Source: Populus alba
Taxonomy: Eukaryota; Streptophyta; Magnoliopsida; Malpighiales; Salicaceae
Direction: 5' to 3'
Length of the DNA stretch: 64,000 bases
Assembly: GCF_005239225.2 (NCBI RefSeq)
Contig: NC_133302.1
Span: forward strand, 18,021,357 to 18,085,356
Made by a program: the position numbers and the translations under genes. Within the stretch, counting starts at the first letter, position 1, and each line of letters begins with the position of its first letter. The notes under the pieces were generated by a model. That model made no database searches. It saw only the letters and a program-made list of their open reading frames with translations, and was not told where the DNA came from. This document shows, piece by piece, positions 34,801-46,806 of this stretch.

Positions 34801-34923
34801 TTTGAAATCAAGCAAGGCTTGAGTCTCAACATCCAAAGACAAAGAAGGTGGGAAACTTGAGAGGGAAAGAAGGCAGATGACAGTTTTAATGAATTGGAGG
34901 GAAAGAACTGAGGTTTTGGCCAT
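31817..34923 (-). CDS. CEPR2: LRR receptor-like kinase, CEPR2 type
   Basis: CEPR2 is a plasma-membrane receptor for C-terminally encoded peptides (CEPs) and acts in nitrogen-status and ABA-linked signalling in Arabidopsis. Exon 1 is 32,361-34,923 and exon 2 is 31,817-32,187; the 173-bp GT-AG intron splits a Glu codon in 'GYIAPE'. The product is 977 residues, matching the Arabidopsis length I recall. Signal peptide about 1-30; LRR cap with paired Cys (C61, C68); about 20 LRRs to 570; second Cys pair (C588, C604); membrane helix about 618-639; kinase about 685-955 with Gly loop GCGGTGKV (689-696), K711, HRD (806-808) and DFG (826-828). All catalytic residues are present, so it should be functional. 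The intron in the activation segment is typical of this LRR subclass (XI). The closest alternative is the sister receptor CEPR1. Confidence 0.92.
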
Positions 34924-36560
34924 TGTCGAAAAAGAATTGGTGTAAAATGGTCATTCAACAATAGCTAGAATCATGTGGACCTAAAACCCTTCAATTATTG
35001 CATTTGCCCATCGCTAACTTCCTGGAAACAGCTAAAGATAAAACATCCACTAATCATTACTATATTATATACATTTGCAAATTGCAAAAATCTTATATGA
35101 TGGACTGTAAATGCCAGCACAGATTATCATATAAACATACATGATAACAAAGCATTTAATATAGTTTATGTTGAGAAGCATCTAAGCTAAAGAGAGAGAT
35201 CAGCAAAGGTGAGGTTAGAATGTCAATATTTGTCTTTAGCTGTGGATTATTATTCTAGGAACGAAAAAGAGAGTATCCTTTGAAGTCACTCATTGTTGTC
35301 TTTTCTGAGTAATGGGGTATGATTTGCTTAGCAAGAAAAGAAAATGATTACAAAGTAATAATTTTCTAATAAAGATAATTAATAATAGTTCTTAGACTAA
35401 TCATAAGACAAAATCCAAAATCACTTTGAACATAAAGTAACTTCTCTGGTAGGCATATCTCATAAAGTTCAAATCCTAATTCCTAACCCAACTTCCATAT
35501 GTCCCTCATACTCTTTTATTAGACTATTTTAATGGATCATAACAGCATAATTAACACCATCAAGATTCAAGAAAATAACATCACAAAGGAAAAACATTTA
35601 AAATTCTGGAAAAGAAAGACTAAATTTAGAGAAACAAAGGTGTCTGCTTTACCTGGAGTTAATGGAGAAAAGTGTGAGAATCTGAAGCTGTATTTGTTCA
35701 TTTCCATGTCTTTCTGTTCTGGAACATAAAAATGACAGGAACATTTCACTATTTGTTTATCCTTCTCAATGAATCAAAAGCAAAAAGAAAAGGATGATAT
35801 GCAAAATCTATACAGCAAAAGCAACAAATTACCAAGAGTGGACATCTCGTGACCACAAAAAGGCAGGTTCTTGAGACAGAAATTGCTGGAGAAAATTGAA
35901 ACGTTTCTGTAACTTATGGGGATTAGAAAACAAGTTCTGTTCTGTTCTCTCTCGTTAAAGAACCAGAAAAGAACTGGAGGAATTCGATTCTAAAGAGCAA
36001 GTCATAATATTAAGAAGAGAAAAGGAGCTTGGTTCTTGGCAGCCAAGAAAGTTTACTCCAAACAGAACCAAATGGTAGAACTCCCCGAGAAAATCACTAT
36101 CTTGGAAACTGTAAATGAGAGAGAGAATGAACAACTCAACTGTGCATCCCAAGAAGAGATGGTTTTGGTTCCCAAGAGTTACTGTACAAGTATTGTATAT
36201 CGAAATTAAACAACAAAACAACGGCACAAAAGCTGGTGCTGGTGCAGGAGGTGGGTAGCAGTAGTTTTCTCGAGAAAAGTAAGTGGTTGGCAACAATATT
36301 TAAGACAGAAAAATTCCCAAGAAGGTAAGAGAGCAGCTTTACATATAAGCAAGACCATTAACGAGAAGAGAGTACGATCAGAAGAGGAAGATGAGAAGAG
36401 GAAGGAAGTGGAGGGGAAGCATTAGTGGAGATGGTGATGAGCAGAGAGGAACCATGCTTTGAAGTAGAAGTGTTGGCGTTTAGTCAGCTTGTTAAGTGGG
36501 AGGGGAGAGTTACATCACCATGGATGGCAGAGGTTTGTATTTTGTTCTGATTTGCATTAA
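34924..36560 (-). promoter_or_regulatory. Upstream region of CEPR2-like gene with possible leader
   Basis: Should hold the promoter and 5' UTR. The part 35,770-36,450 is less AT-rich, with GA/CT-rich stretches and a 113-codon minus-strand frame (36,296-35,955) lacking protein-like content. It could be a spliced 5' leader exon or an unrelated transcript. I could not fix a TATA box or start site. Confidence 0.3.
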
Positions 36561-39050
36561 TTATGTTGTGTCATAAGATTTGGACTTGTGTGGATAGACA
36601 GGATCAGATATGTGAAGTTGCAGTGTTGTTTAAGTCTTTGTTTGGATGGAGGGAAATTAGAGTGGTGAGAAAAGGAAAAACAGGAAAATACTGTAGCACA
36701 AAACAGCACTTTCTCTATTTCCCGTACAAGAGACTGCAACATGATCATATGTTCGAAACAACCACCAATTGAGAGATTTATTGACTATAATTATGTAGAT
36801 TTTACTAGTTTATTTCTTGGTGCTATCATTGGACTACAAAATTTTGCCATGGAAAAAAATAAAATCTGGACGGTAAAAATTTATGGTATTTTTATTAAAC
36901 TTTATACCATGATTCAAATTTAAAATTTTAAGATTTAATTCTTTATTTAGCTTAGATTTAAAATTAAATTACATAAAAATTACTTAGATATGATCTTATT
37001 GACAAGATTAATCAAAATAAAAAAATAAAAAAAAAAAATAAAAAGATCAGGTTAATCATAATTATCAGCTAAATTCAGGTTATAAACTCTATAGGGTTGA
37101 ATTATTTTATTTTATTATTTGATAAAAAAAATATAAAAATTAATTTATTATCAATCTAATATTAAATAATAAATTTAAAAAATTACATTAAAAATAAAAT
37201 AAAATAAGAGGTAAAAAAAATGAAAATTGCCAATTAGAAAAACCCGGTGGGCTTGATACAATAAAATCCAAACGTCCAGCCTTTTGGCCACTATTTAAAA
37301 AAAAAACCTACAACCTTTAGCCACTAACACATACTCTACAACCAATTTAACTATGATACGAAATTGTTATAAAACAATTAAAAACATATCTTAACTTGTT
37401 CATTATTCATATAAGCAATTAAACTGATAACCGTAGTTGTAATAATTAATTAACTATATTTTATTTTTTTTATTCTAAGTGTTTGCTTTTTTTTTTTTCT
37501 TCAATCTTTTCTATATTTAAATATATGTACCTTTTCTTTTTATTTGATTAAGTATATGTGTTATTAAATTGTTGATGACATCTCTAATAAATGAACACAT
37601 GTCCCTTTTTAACGTAGTTCTAATATCAATTTACATGGCCGAGAATAAAGGGTAAATTTTTTTGTTATAAGTTAAAATAAATATTCAACTTTTATTCATT
37701 TAAGTTTTATTATAAAAAAGCTAGAACAACTCTTTATATAAACAAAATTATAAAACCTATTAATATTGAATAGTGAAATAAAAAAAATAACTCCCTTAAA
37801 ATAGAAAAACTAAAAACCTTAATAATATTTAATAGAAAAAAATAAAAAAATAAAATTCATAAGATGAAAAATAAAAATAATTAAGGAAAAGACTTGTCTC
37901 TCTATGTTAGAAAAAACTTCTCATCGAATTTAAATTATTTGTAAAGTCGAATCTTCTTACTTTCATTAGCAAGAAAATCAATGATGACTTTGCCTGGATC
38001 GTTTTACTGTGAATTTCAGCATAAAGATTTGCAATAATAGTATATAATAATTAACCACCAACAATAGTTAAGCTTTAATACAAGTCCTCTATAACTTCTA
38101 ATCAAAACAATTTAATAGCACACAACAAAACCTTTTAGAAATCGTTAGGTTTTAATATCAATTTAATGTAGCAATGAGATCAGCTAATGCAAGCAAGAAT
38201 AAATGATAAAAAAAATTTGTTATAAGTCAAAACCCTATAAAACTAAAAAATACTATAACTATGAGAAGACATTTAAAATATTATTTTTATTTATTTATTC
38301 AAGTTTCATTTATCATAAGACTATTACAACCCCCCCTCTCTCTCTATATATATATATATAACACACACACACACTAGAAAAATCTACTAATACCAAATAA
38401 AAATTTAAAAATTAAAAAAAATTATTCTCTTCAAATAAAAAACTAGAAAAACTTAACAGTACTAGATAAAAATAGAAAAAAAAATTCTAAAAAAAATGAA
38501 AAAATATTTATTTTCCAATAAAGCTTCCACATCACTTTTATAATCTTGGGATATGCTATTCATATAATTGAGAAAGATAAAAAAAATGAAAAAAAAATTA
38601 ATTCTACTTTTTATTATTTTTTAGGTTAATTGTTTTTTATTTAGAAACTTTAAAATCCTAAGCTAAAAAATAATGATGAAAATGAGAAATTGAGTAACAT
38701 CATGTATTATATAAAAAATCGAAGGGATGAGAAACTTCCCTCATGAAACATAGTTTACATCCTCATTATTTAAGTTTTACTTTCTTTTTTATTACCTAAC
38801 TTTTCTATATTGTTTTATTATTAATAATTATACACCCCACCATAAGGATGACATGTCATCAAAAATTTAATAACAAAAACATTTAATTAAAAAATGAATT
38901 AAGGCACAAACATTTACATAGAAAAAATAAAAATAGATATATTTAATTGGAAAATAAAAGGAGGTGCAATAGGTTTAAAATGAGCATTCATTCATTTATT
39001 TTTATTCCTCTTTTATTTTTTATTTTTTCACCTAAAATAAAGGATATGTT
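36560..39050. other. Gene-poor AT-rich stretch
   Basis: Mostly A/T runs. One internal repeat: 'atcaattta.atg/catggc' with 'gcaagaataaatgataaa' near 37,620-37,650 and 38,150-38,210, each followed by 'tttttgttataagt'. The frames at 36,557-36,923 are short and unremarkable. Confidence 0.5.
38329..38374 (+). repeat. Compound microsatellite (C)n(CT)n(TA)n(CA)n
   Basis: A C-run, (TC)n, (TA)n and (AC)n follow each other directly. Confidence 0.9.
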
Positions 39051-39060
39051 TGATGTATCA

Positions 39061-39270
39061 GGTTTAACACGTGGCCGCTGAAGGGCCCGTGCACCACCAT
39101 GTGTATATCATGGAGAGCCCAGGTGGCCCGATCCTCACGTGGCATTCCTCATCCGATGTGAGACAGATGGCACCCGTGAGGCCCAGGTCAGATTCTTAAC
39201 AGATGGCATCTCCGACAAGAAAGCCACGTGGTCAAACTAGCTCGTGCAATCGCCTCCCAAGAGGACAAAT
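39061..39270. promoter_or_regulatory. GC-rich island with three perfect G-boxes
   Basis: Perfect CACGTG hexamers lie at 39,068-39,073, 39,136-39,141 and 39,225-39,230. The first two sit in the ACGTGGC context of ABA-response elements. The island also holds paired 'acagatggca' (39,163; 39,199) and two 'gcccaggt' motifs and is strikingly GC-rich against its surroundings. G-boxes bind bZIP and bHLH factors. No gene with a start nearby was recognised, so it may be a distal element, a promoter of an unseen transcript, or part of a transposon. Confidence 0.35.
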
Positions 39271-39539
39271 AATATATGTATTGAATGTACTTGCGATTCT
39301 TGTACCACTTTCTAGACCCTAATTTTTCAGATGAAGTAAAAGGCTTGACTTATGAATCATTACGGTTAATTTATGTTGACTTAAATGATTAAAAAATTAT
39401 AATATTATTTTTTTAAAAAAATTATAATGTCACGAGTTAATATAATTTTTTTATTAATTTATATTAAATTAATTGGATTATAAATAAACTCACAAAGTCA
39501 AACCAAGGTCAATATTAGTACAACTTCTATTTTTATTTT

Positions 39540-39690
39540 TAATTATTTTTCAAAAACATTTTTAGTTTAAAAAAATATTAAATTGATATTTTTTTTATTT
39601 TATAAATATTTTAATGCCTTGATGTTTAAAATATAAATAAATTATTTTAATATATTTTCAAATAAAAAACTATTAAAAAATATATGCAGA
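39540..39690. repeat. MITE-like repeat, partial
   Basis: 'ttatttttcaaaaacattttt ... aattgatatttttttta ... ttaatgccttgatgttt' belongs to the abundant family seen at 27-30, 40, 52-53 and 63 kb. Confidence 0.5.
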
Positions 39691-40084
39691 TAAGCTTAAA
39701 CAACCATAATCAATTTTTACAGCAGTCCAATGGTTTTCTTGACCTCTGTCCTTGTATACTCCAATATGATGGCAAGTAAGCTTATCAATTTTTTTATTTT
39801 TTATTTTATATAATACACTATGTAAATTCAAAATTATATAAATAATTTTAAACTCTAAGATAAAGAGATGTTCTTTTTCCTCAAGCTATTTCTTTAAAGG
39901 ACACAACATCATCATTTTTAGTGTTTTTTTTTTTTTTTGAAGTTAATACCAACTTAAGTATTGAAGAATATATTATTATTTGAGAAGACTTTTATTATTA
40001 TAATTAATCTTACAGGCCTCTCCATCTCAAGAGCTCGCAGCCCTCTTCCATTTTTTGATCTATTTAATTATAAAAGGAAGAGAT

Positions 40085-40280
40085 TTTCTAGTATATTTGA
40101 AAGTGTAGTTATGGTTATTTTTTAAAGTATTTTTTTTAGAAATGTATCAAAATATTTTTTTATTTTTTAAAAATTATTTTTAAAATCAACACATCAAAAT
40201 GATCTCCAAAAACAATTAATAAAAAAAAATTAAATTTTTTAAATATACAAATTATGTTGTATTTCCAAGCAGGCTCTAAT
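40085..40280 (+). repeat. MITE-like repeat, near full length
   Basis: 'tttgaaagtgtagttatggt' start, 'caacacatcaaaatgatctcc' core, and 'tttccaagcaggctc' end match the element layout at 63.46 kb. Confidence 0.7.
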
Positions 40281-40319
40281 TATAAATTTTCTAAGATGAC
40301 ATCATCAATGTTTACCATG

Positions 40320-41780
40320 AGGTACTTAAGAAGAAATAATTACTGCTTAATTTATTTCGAATCCCTAGTAGTCAATCCCAATTCTCTGACATTTTCATTT
40401 GGATTTTAGCAATACTTCGTCCCTCTACTCTTCAAATTGTTTCCATCAAGTCCCTCTATTTTATTTCCGGTATAAAAATTTGAAAACCAATCTTTATGCA
40501 CTCTTAACAATTACGCATGCAAAACACAATACTTCACTTTAGTACTTTAAACGCATAGCAAGAACTAGACCAGAAAACCATCCTATCATGAAGAATCTAG
40601 ATATAACTAAATTTATTATCATGCTATGCTGTGGGTGGAATTGTTTATTATTATTATTATTATTATTATTAAGAAATTCAGATATTTATCCCATCATATT
40701 TAATCACTTTTTATTTATTAATTTATTCTTCATTCAATTATACAATTTCTCTCTTAAAAAAACAAAAATAATATGTTCGTGAGACTAAAATAACAAAAAA
40801 TAACCTAATTTGTTTTTTTATATATAAAAAAACTCTATAACAAAATAAGGATTTTTTGAGCTAAATAATAAAAAAGGCATTCAAATAAGGATGGATGAAA
40901 TTAGTTTTTTTTCTTCAAGTTTTAAGAACCGAAAATACATCAAACTAAATAATATTAGAAAATAATAAAATAGACTAGGAACGTGGACTCGCCATTATCC
41001 ATAAAAAAAAGGCATGACATGCATGCTCCCCCCTCTCTCCCTCTAATATTAGAGGATAAACTATCTTTAATTATTTTAAAATACAGATTATATATATCTT
41101 AAAAACCTAAATAAACTCTAATAGGTTTAAAAAACAAAAACCAACTCAAATTAAAAAAAACTTCTCAACTTTAAATAAGAGTAAAGGCAAAGAACATCAA
41201 ATAGAACTATTTTCATCAAATAAAATTTATTGACATTAAAAACAATATTTTTCATGGCAAAAAATCACTACCAACCATTGATTTTTTTCTATCAATCCAT
41301 GTGATTTTTTTTCTTATCTCAAACTTTTATTTTTGAAAACTAAAGGGACAAACAACGAACCATTTGAAAAATAAAAGAATCAAAATAAACTTTTCACACT
41401 AATTTTAAAATCATCATCTATTCTCACTATTTTTTTTTTACTTTGATTTTTGAACTTTGTCATTTCTTAATAAATTAGAAATAATTGACCATCAATTTAA
41501 CCATGTAGAGATTAAATTGCAAATAAAAAAATTGAGGATAAAAAAAATAGAGCATTATCCTGATCCACCGTACTTTGTATCTAGATATATACCTGCGTGG
41601 TCTGCAATATTTTCTGTGGCCTTTTAGTGCTTGTTAATAGTTTTGCCCACGTAGCATACACCCAGTATCTGGAGATAGAAGTGATAGCACGTACATGCCG
41701 ACACATCGTTAAGCATTTAGACCAAGTTGATAATTTTATTTGGGTTGGTGTTTTGTTTTTTTAACTTTTGGTTTGGAATA
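40320..41780. other. AT-rich intergenic DNA
   Basis: Includes an LTR-style phrase block (40,320-40,560) and a (TTA)n run at about 40,648-40,672. 41,560-41,730 is slightly GC-richer with no open frame. No gene seen. Confidence 0.5.
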
Positions 41781-41790
41781 TTTCAGCTTG

Positions 41791-41835
<45 letters not shown>
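41791..41835 (+). repeat. (TA)n microsatellite
   Basis: About 22 uninterrupted TA units. Other (TA)n tracts are at about 53,220-53,243 and 62,058-62,084. Confidence 0.95.
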
Positions 41836-41839
<4 letters not shown>

Positions 41840-41959
41840 TGAAATTATACAATTTAAATTTTAAACACAATACCAAGTATTTAAATATTATTTTAAAATT
41901 TAAATATTTCTATTTAATAATCATTAAATTGTTGGACTTCGCTATTATGTAAGTGGGAC

Positions 41960-42700
41960 CAATTTTTTAATGTAGAAAGAAAATCAAGTTTTTCTACAAT
42001 CATGCGGGAGTTGACTTGATCAACTCAAAAATAAAAAAAAACAATATAAATAACTGAAAAAAGCATAGTTTGAATAAAAAAAGAATTCAAGATGATATTT
42101 TTTTTTAATATTGAGATGACAACATATTAGATCAACCTGGACCAATCTTTCAAATTTATAAACTGGGTCATAAGACCATGATAAACCCTTATAAAGTAAA
42201 TAAAAAAAATTATGAAGTTCAAATCTCAATAAACTCATTTTCGAATAATGAAACTAGTAAAAAAAAAATCTAAAAATGACACAATAAAATGAACTAAGTC
42301 TACTCCAAGTCAACTTGTAAAACCTGTGACTTAAGTTATGAAATTATGATAACTTTATAGAAAAGAAGCCAAAACAAATGACAAGGTTTATTTCATAATC
42401 AAACAAATATTAAAGATGTTGAATGATGAAATTGATAAAAAAAATATCAATTAAAAAAATAAATAAAAAAACCCGAGTCAATCGATTAATACATCAAACC
42501 TGTGACATGGATCATAAGACTGTGATAACAAAAAAAGAAGAAGCAAACCATAATAAGTTATGAAGTTCAATATTAAATAAACTAAATATTAAATGATAAA
42601 ATCAAAAAAAAAACATAGATTAAATAAAAAAAAACTATTCACATAATGGAACTTGAACATCTCAATTGAAATTTGGTCGAGAAATCTAAATAAATAAATC
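41960..42700. repeat. Tandem degenerate 'gtcaac..acctgtgac..gtcata' repeat
   Basis: Recurring phrases 'agatcaacctggaccaa', 'gtcaacttgtaaaacctgtgac' and 'gtcaatcgattaatacatcaaacctgtgacatggatc', each followed by 'ataagac(t/c)(g/a)tgataa' and an A-rich spacer with 'atgaagttcaa'. Three or four units, about 170-190 bp apart. The same motif family reappears at 46,262-46,760 and 62,330-62,480. Confidence 0.6.
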
Positions 42701-43114
42701 AAAATTTAAAACGAGATAAAATATATTTTATGTTGTTCTATATTTTAAAAAATAAAACAAGATATACTAATAGAAATTGATAACCTTAATAAACATGACA
42801 CTGCAACTTGGTACAATAATTAGAAACTGATAAAATTGTCCAAACCATTATTCACAACGTGACACATACAATCGACTAGATTGATCCTCGTGTAGATGAT
42901 AAGTTTCTATCAACATTACAATCTTAATGATAGCTTTGATAGTTTATATGAATAATAATTTATTTACAATAGTTAAAAATATTATTTAACTATTCACCTT
43001 CATTGCATCATTATCATTTCATCAAAATATTTTATAAGCAAATATTTCAAGGAAAAGCATTTTAACATGTAAAATACTTTTCATTTGTAAAATATTTTAA
43101 TAAAAAAATAGGTA

Positions 43115-43692
43115 CTCTAAAAGAGCACATGCGCATTTATACTTTGATAGATCATAACCTTTGATTAACATAAATCATACCAATTCGAAAAGTTTATTCA
43201 AATATCTATAAGAATGACGGAAGCACCAAAGGTCATTTGACATTGTTTTTAAGGCTAAAATCCACTTTAAGAACCTATTTTCAAGTCCATATGATCTGGA
43301 TACCAATTAAACCGCTAAAGATGGCTACTATTTCAGATTTTAGCTTTTCTAATTACCCTTTTTCTTTTCTTTTAGTGTCAGTTTTTAATTTTGTCTTTTA
43401 TTTTTTAGCTTATAGTTAACTAAGATAAATTATTTAAATTCATGTTTTGGAATTTGAAAATAAATTGTTGATTTTTTAAAAAATTTAAATTCTTGAGTTT
43501 TTTTTTCTCTAAAATTTATTGTTGTTTTTCTTATTTAGGATTTTTTTTTACAATAAATATCATTCCTTTGTTATACACTACTTCATTTGGATAAAAAGAT
43601 CTCTGATTTTTTTTTTTTATATAATTAATCATCCTAAACAAAATTTTGAAGTGACCTAGTAATTCAAGTTCTTTCTTGAACATATTATGAAA
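43115..43692 (+). repeat. Long direct repeat, copy 1 (LTR-like)
   Basis: Aligned with 43,941-44,600 over its whole length. Shared text includes 'ggctaaaatccactttaag', 'cctattttcaagtccat', 'atagttaactaagata', 'aaatttattgttgt' and 'cctttgttatacactac'. The last parts resemble the transcribed end of plant LTRs. Confidence 0.7.
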
Positions 43693-43940
43693 AAGCCATA
43701 AAATTATTTTACAAATAAAAATTCACTAATTATATCATTTAACTATTTCAGCCAACATCTCCATCTCATCCCTAGAACCTTTTTCATCACCCTCATCTCA
43801 TTATTTTTTAAAAAAAATATATATTTTTTAAATATTTTACTTTTAAAATATTTTTCAAGCTAAATATTAAAAAATATTTTATATATAAAAACATTTTATA
43901 AAAAAATATTTATAAAATATTTTAACACCAAACAAATCAA

Positions 43941-44600
43941 TTCTTCAAGAGTATATGTGCATTATTACTTTGACCGATCATAACTTTTGATTAGGCCTCC
44001 GATTGACATAAATCATACCATTTTGAAAAGTTTATTGACAGATTTACTATGTAATAACGAAGCACCGAAAGTCACTTGACATTGTTTTCAGGCTACTGAT
44101 CATAAACTCTGATTAGGTCTCTGATTGACATAAATCACCAATTCAAAAAGTTTATTCTTTCTAAAATTTGACATTTTTTTAGGCTAAAACCCACTTTAAG
44201 GACCTATTTTCAAGTCCATAGGGCTCCTATTTCAGAATTTAGCTTTTTTAATTATCATTTTCTTTTATTTCAACATTATTTTTTGGTTTTGTTATACTTT
44301 TATTTTTTAATTAGCTCATAGTTAACTAAGATAGATTATTTAAATTCTTGTTTTAGAAGGAAACTCAATTGTTGATTTTAAAAAAAAAATTAAATTTGTG
44401 ATTTTTTTTTCTTTCTAAAATTTATTGTTGTGTTTTCTTGTTTAGGATTTTTTTAGTATAATAAATCTCAGTCCTTTGTTATACACTATGTCATTTGGAT
44501 AAAGAGTATTCTAATTTATTTTCTTAATTAATAAACCTGAACAAATCTTAAAGTTACCTCATCGATCAAGTAATTTAATTTCTTACTCGAATATATTATG
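43941..44600 (+). repeat. Long direct repeat, copy 2 (LTR-like)
   Basis: Second copy, about 830-910 bp downstream of the first. It has an extra internal duplication: 'gattgacataaatca' with flanks at about 44,005 and 44,128. The ~250 bp between the copies is AT-rich and has no coding sequence, which would fit a miniature LTR element or two neighbouring solo LTRs. Confidence 0.7.
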
Positions 44601-46262
44601 AAGTTTGAGACCCATTAAAATTAAATAACTATTTTATTATATTAGAAACATATATTAAAATCTAAAATTGGTAATCAACAGAAGGAATAATTATTACCCT
44701 ACTAAAAGAATAGAACAAGTCCCAACTTAATTCTTCACCATTCAATATTAAAAAAAAAAAAAACATCATTTTGAAATTATTTTGAAACCAAACCATGCTT
44801 TTTATCTATTATTTGGGCTACCTTTAGACCTATTAAGCGTTCGAGTTATGCCGGGAAAACTTCTATACGGGTTAATTTTAAACTAGGTTAGACAAGGAGT
44901 TGAATCAAAAGATTTTAAGGTTGACTTATTAGGTCAAGGCTTTTTTTTTTTTTCCTATTTTTATTTTTTTTTTCTTTTGATTGAATCCTTTTTTTTTTTT
45001 TTTTCAATTTAATCTTTTAATATTTGATTAATTTTGAATTGGTTTTAATAGTCTATGTCTCTTTGTTATTTATAAGTTTATCACAGTTTCAAAAAAATAT
45101 CTTGGTATTTCATTGATATTTAATTTAATGAGTATCTGTTTTTTATTGTCATATTATTAAGTAAAACATATTTTTTTAAGAAATTATTAAACTCAATACA
45201 ATCCATGATCCAAGTCGTGGGTTTAGTGGGTTATGCCGCGAAAACTCGGATCGATTCAATATATTACCGTCTCAATATTTAAATAAAAAAGATGTCATCT
45301 TAAAATATTTTAAAAGCCAAACTATGTTTTTTTGAATTATCTGGATTGTTTTTAGATTATTCAAGTCGACTTAGTCATGTTAAGACAGTTATCACACAAA
45401 TGTAAATTTTAAAAATGGGTTAGACAATAAATCAGGTCAGATTTTTAAAATTAACACTGTTAAATTAAATTTAATAATAATATCTAAATAATTTTTTATT
45501 ATCTAAACTTTTTTTTTTCACATTTACATTTTTTTTTTATTCAACACACAGCATGTTCCGTGTCGGTAGTTACTAGTTCTCATCTAAAATATTGCAGATG
45601 AATAAAAAATATTGATTTATTTATGTTTTATTTAGTATTAATGAGATTACTATTTTTCTTTCTCAAATAAATAAATAAAACTTTGTGGTCATGCTATGAC
45701 TGGATTTGGTCATTCTCTTGATCGAATTCGGCATTTCCTTCGTGATCTGCTGTTATCCGATCTAGCATTCATGTCTTTCTTTACAAGTGAACTTGCTTTC
45801 AAAACAGTGTAAAAAAATTTGCTTCTATACTCAGTGAAAATAAACAGTGTAAAAAAATTTGCTTAGGAAGTTAATTGAAAATTATCTATACTTTTGATGG
45901 AAATTAAATTTTTCACAATAAAAAGTTGTTTTTGTTAGTTTTATAGGTGGCTTGTGTTATGCTGCGGGTAAAAATTTCTCTAACATAAAAAAAATTAAAT
46001 TATATTTAAGCAATAATAACATTTTAAAAGGAGTAAGAAAAATTTAAGACATTGTTCATTGATTCGAATATATTCAATAAGCTCAGTTAATTTAATAATA
46101 TGATTATAAAAAAATCAATGGCAATAAAAAAAAATGAAATGACTAATAAAAAAAAAAATTTACCAACATTATAAAAGAGATGCCATCTAAATATTTTTAA
46201 AAGTTCTCAACAATCCTATTTGATACAAAGTAAAAATTAAATGAGAATATGATGACTTTATA
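44600..46262. other. AT-rich intergenic DNA with diverged repeats
   Basis: 'gacctattaagcgttcgagttatgccggg' and 'gtgggtttagtgggttatgccgcg' (about 44,830 and 45,218) are diverged copies of one repeat, each followed by 'aaaac'. The phrase 'aacagtgtaaaaaaatttgctt' occurs twice (45,804 and 45,843). No gene. Confidence 0.5.
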
Positions 46263-46772
46263 ATACGAAAAAAAAAAAAAATTGAAACTCATTTACGAAC
46301 AAATCAAATGTTGAAGGATGAATTAAAAAAAAATCAATTTTAAAAAAGATAAAAAATACTTGACTCTAGTCAACATGCTGAACTTGCGGATCAATTGTGA
46401 TAACTCTATACAAAATAAATTAAATAAAACAATGGAAGTCATCTCAAGCAAACTAAATGATAAAAGAAAAAAATTTATATAAAAAAAATCAATTAAGAAA
46501 ACATCAGAAGTAAAAACCTGAGTCAACTTAGGATTAACTTGACTAACTTATGACCCAGGATATCAGATCAAAATAACCACAAAGAAAGAAAATGATAAAA
46601 ATCATGAAAACATAATATAAAAGGATAAAATTAAAAAAAATATATCACTTTTAAAAAAAAACCTAAAAAAAGACACAAAGCAAACCCAAAACCCATTACC
46701 TTGGTCATGAAACCGGGTTATCCTATAGAAGTCAAACCCAAAAAAATCACAAAAACAAAATTTACAATCATA

Positions 46773-46805
<33 letters not shown>
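46262..46805. repeat. Further copies of the 42-kb repeat, ending in (TAA)n
   Basis: Phrases 'gactctagtcaacatgctgaacttgcggatc', 'cctgagtcaacttaggatt' and 'attaccttggtcatgaaacc' repeat the 42-kb theme. (ATA)n lies at about 46,772-46,805. Confidence 0.55.

Positions 46806-46806
<1 letters not shown>

Noticed and set aside
35770..36450. Known conserved plant microRNA precursor upstream of CEPR2
   Set aside because: I looked for mature sequences of common families and found none; the short complementary stretches here do not form a convincing precursor.
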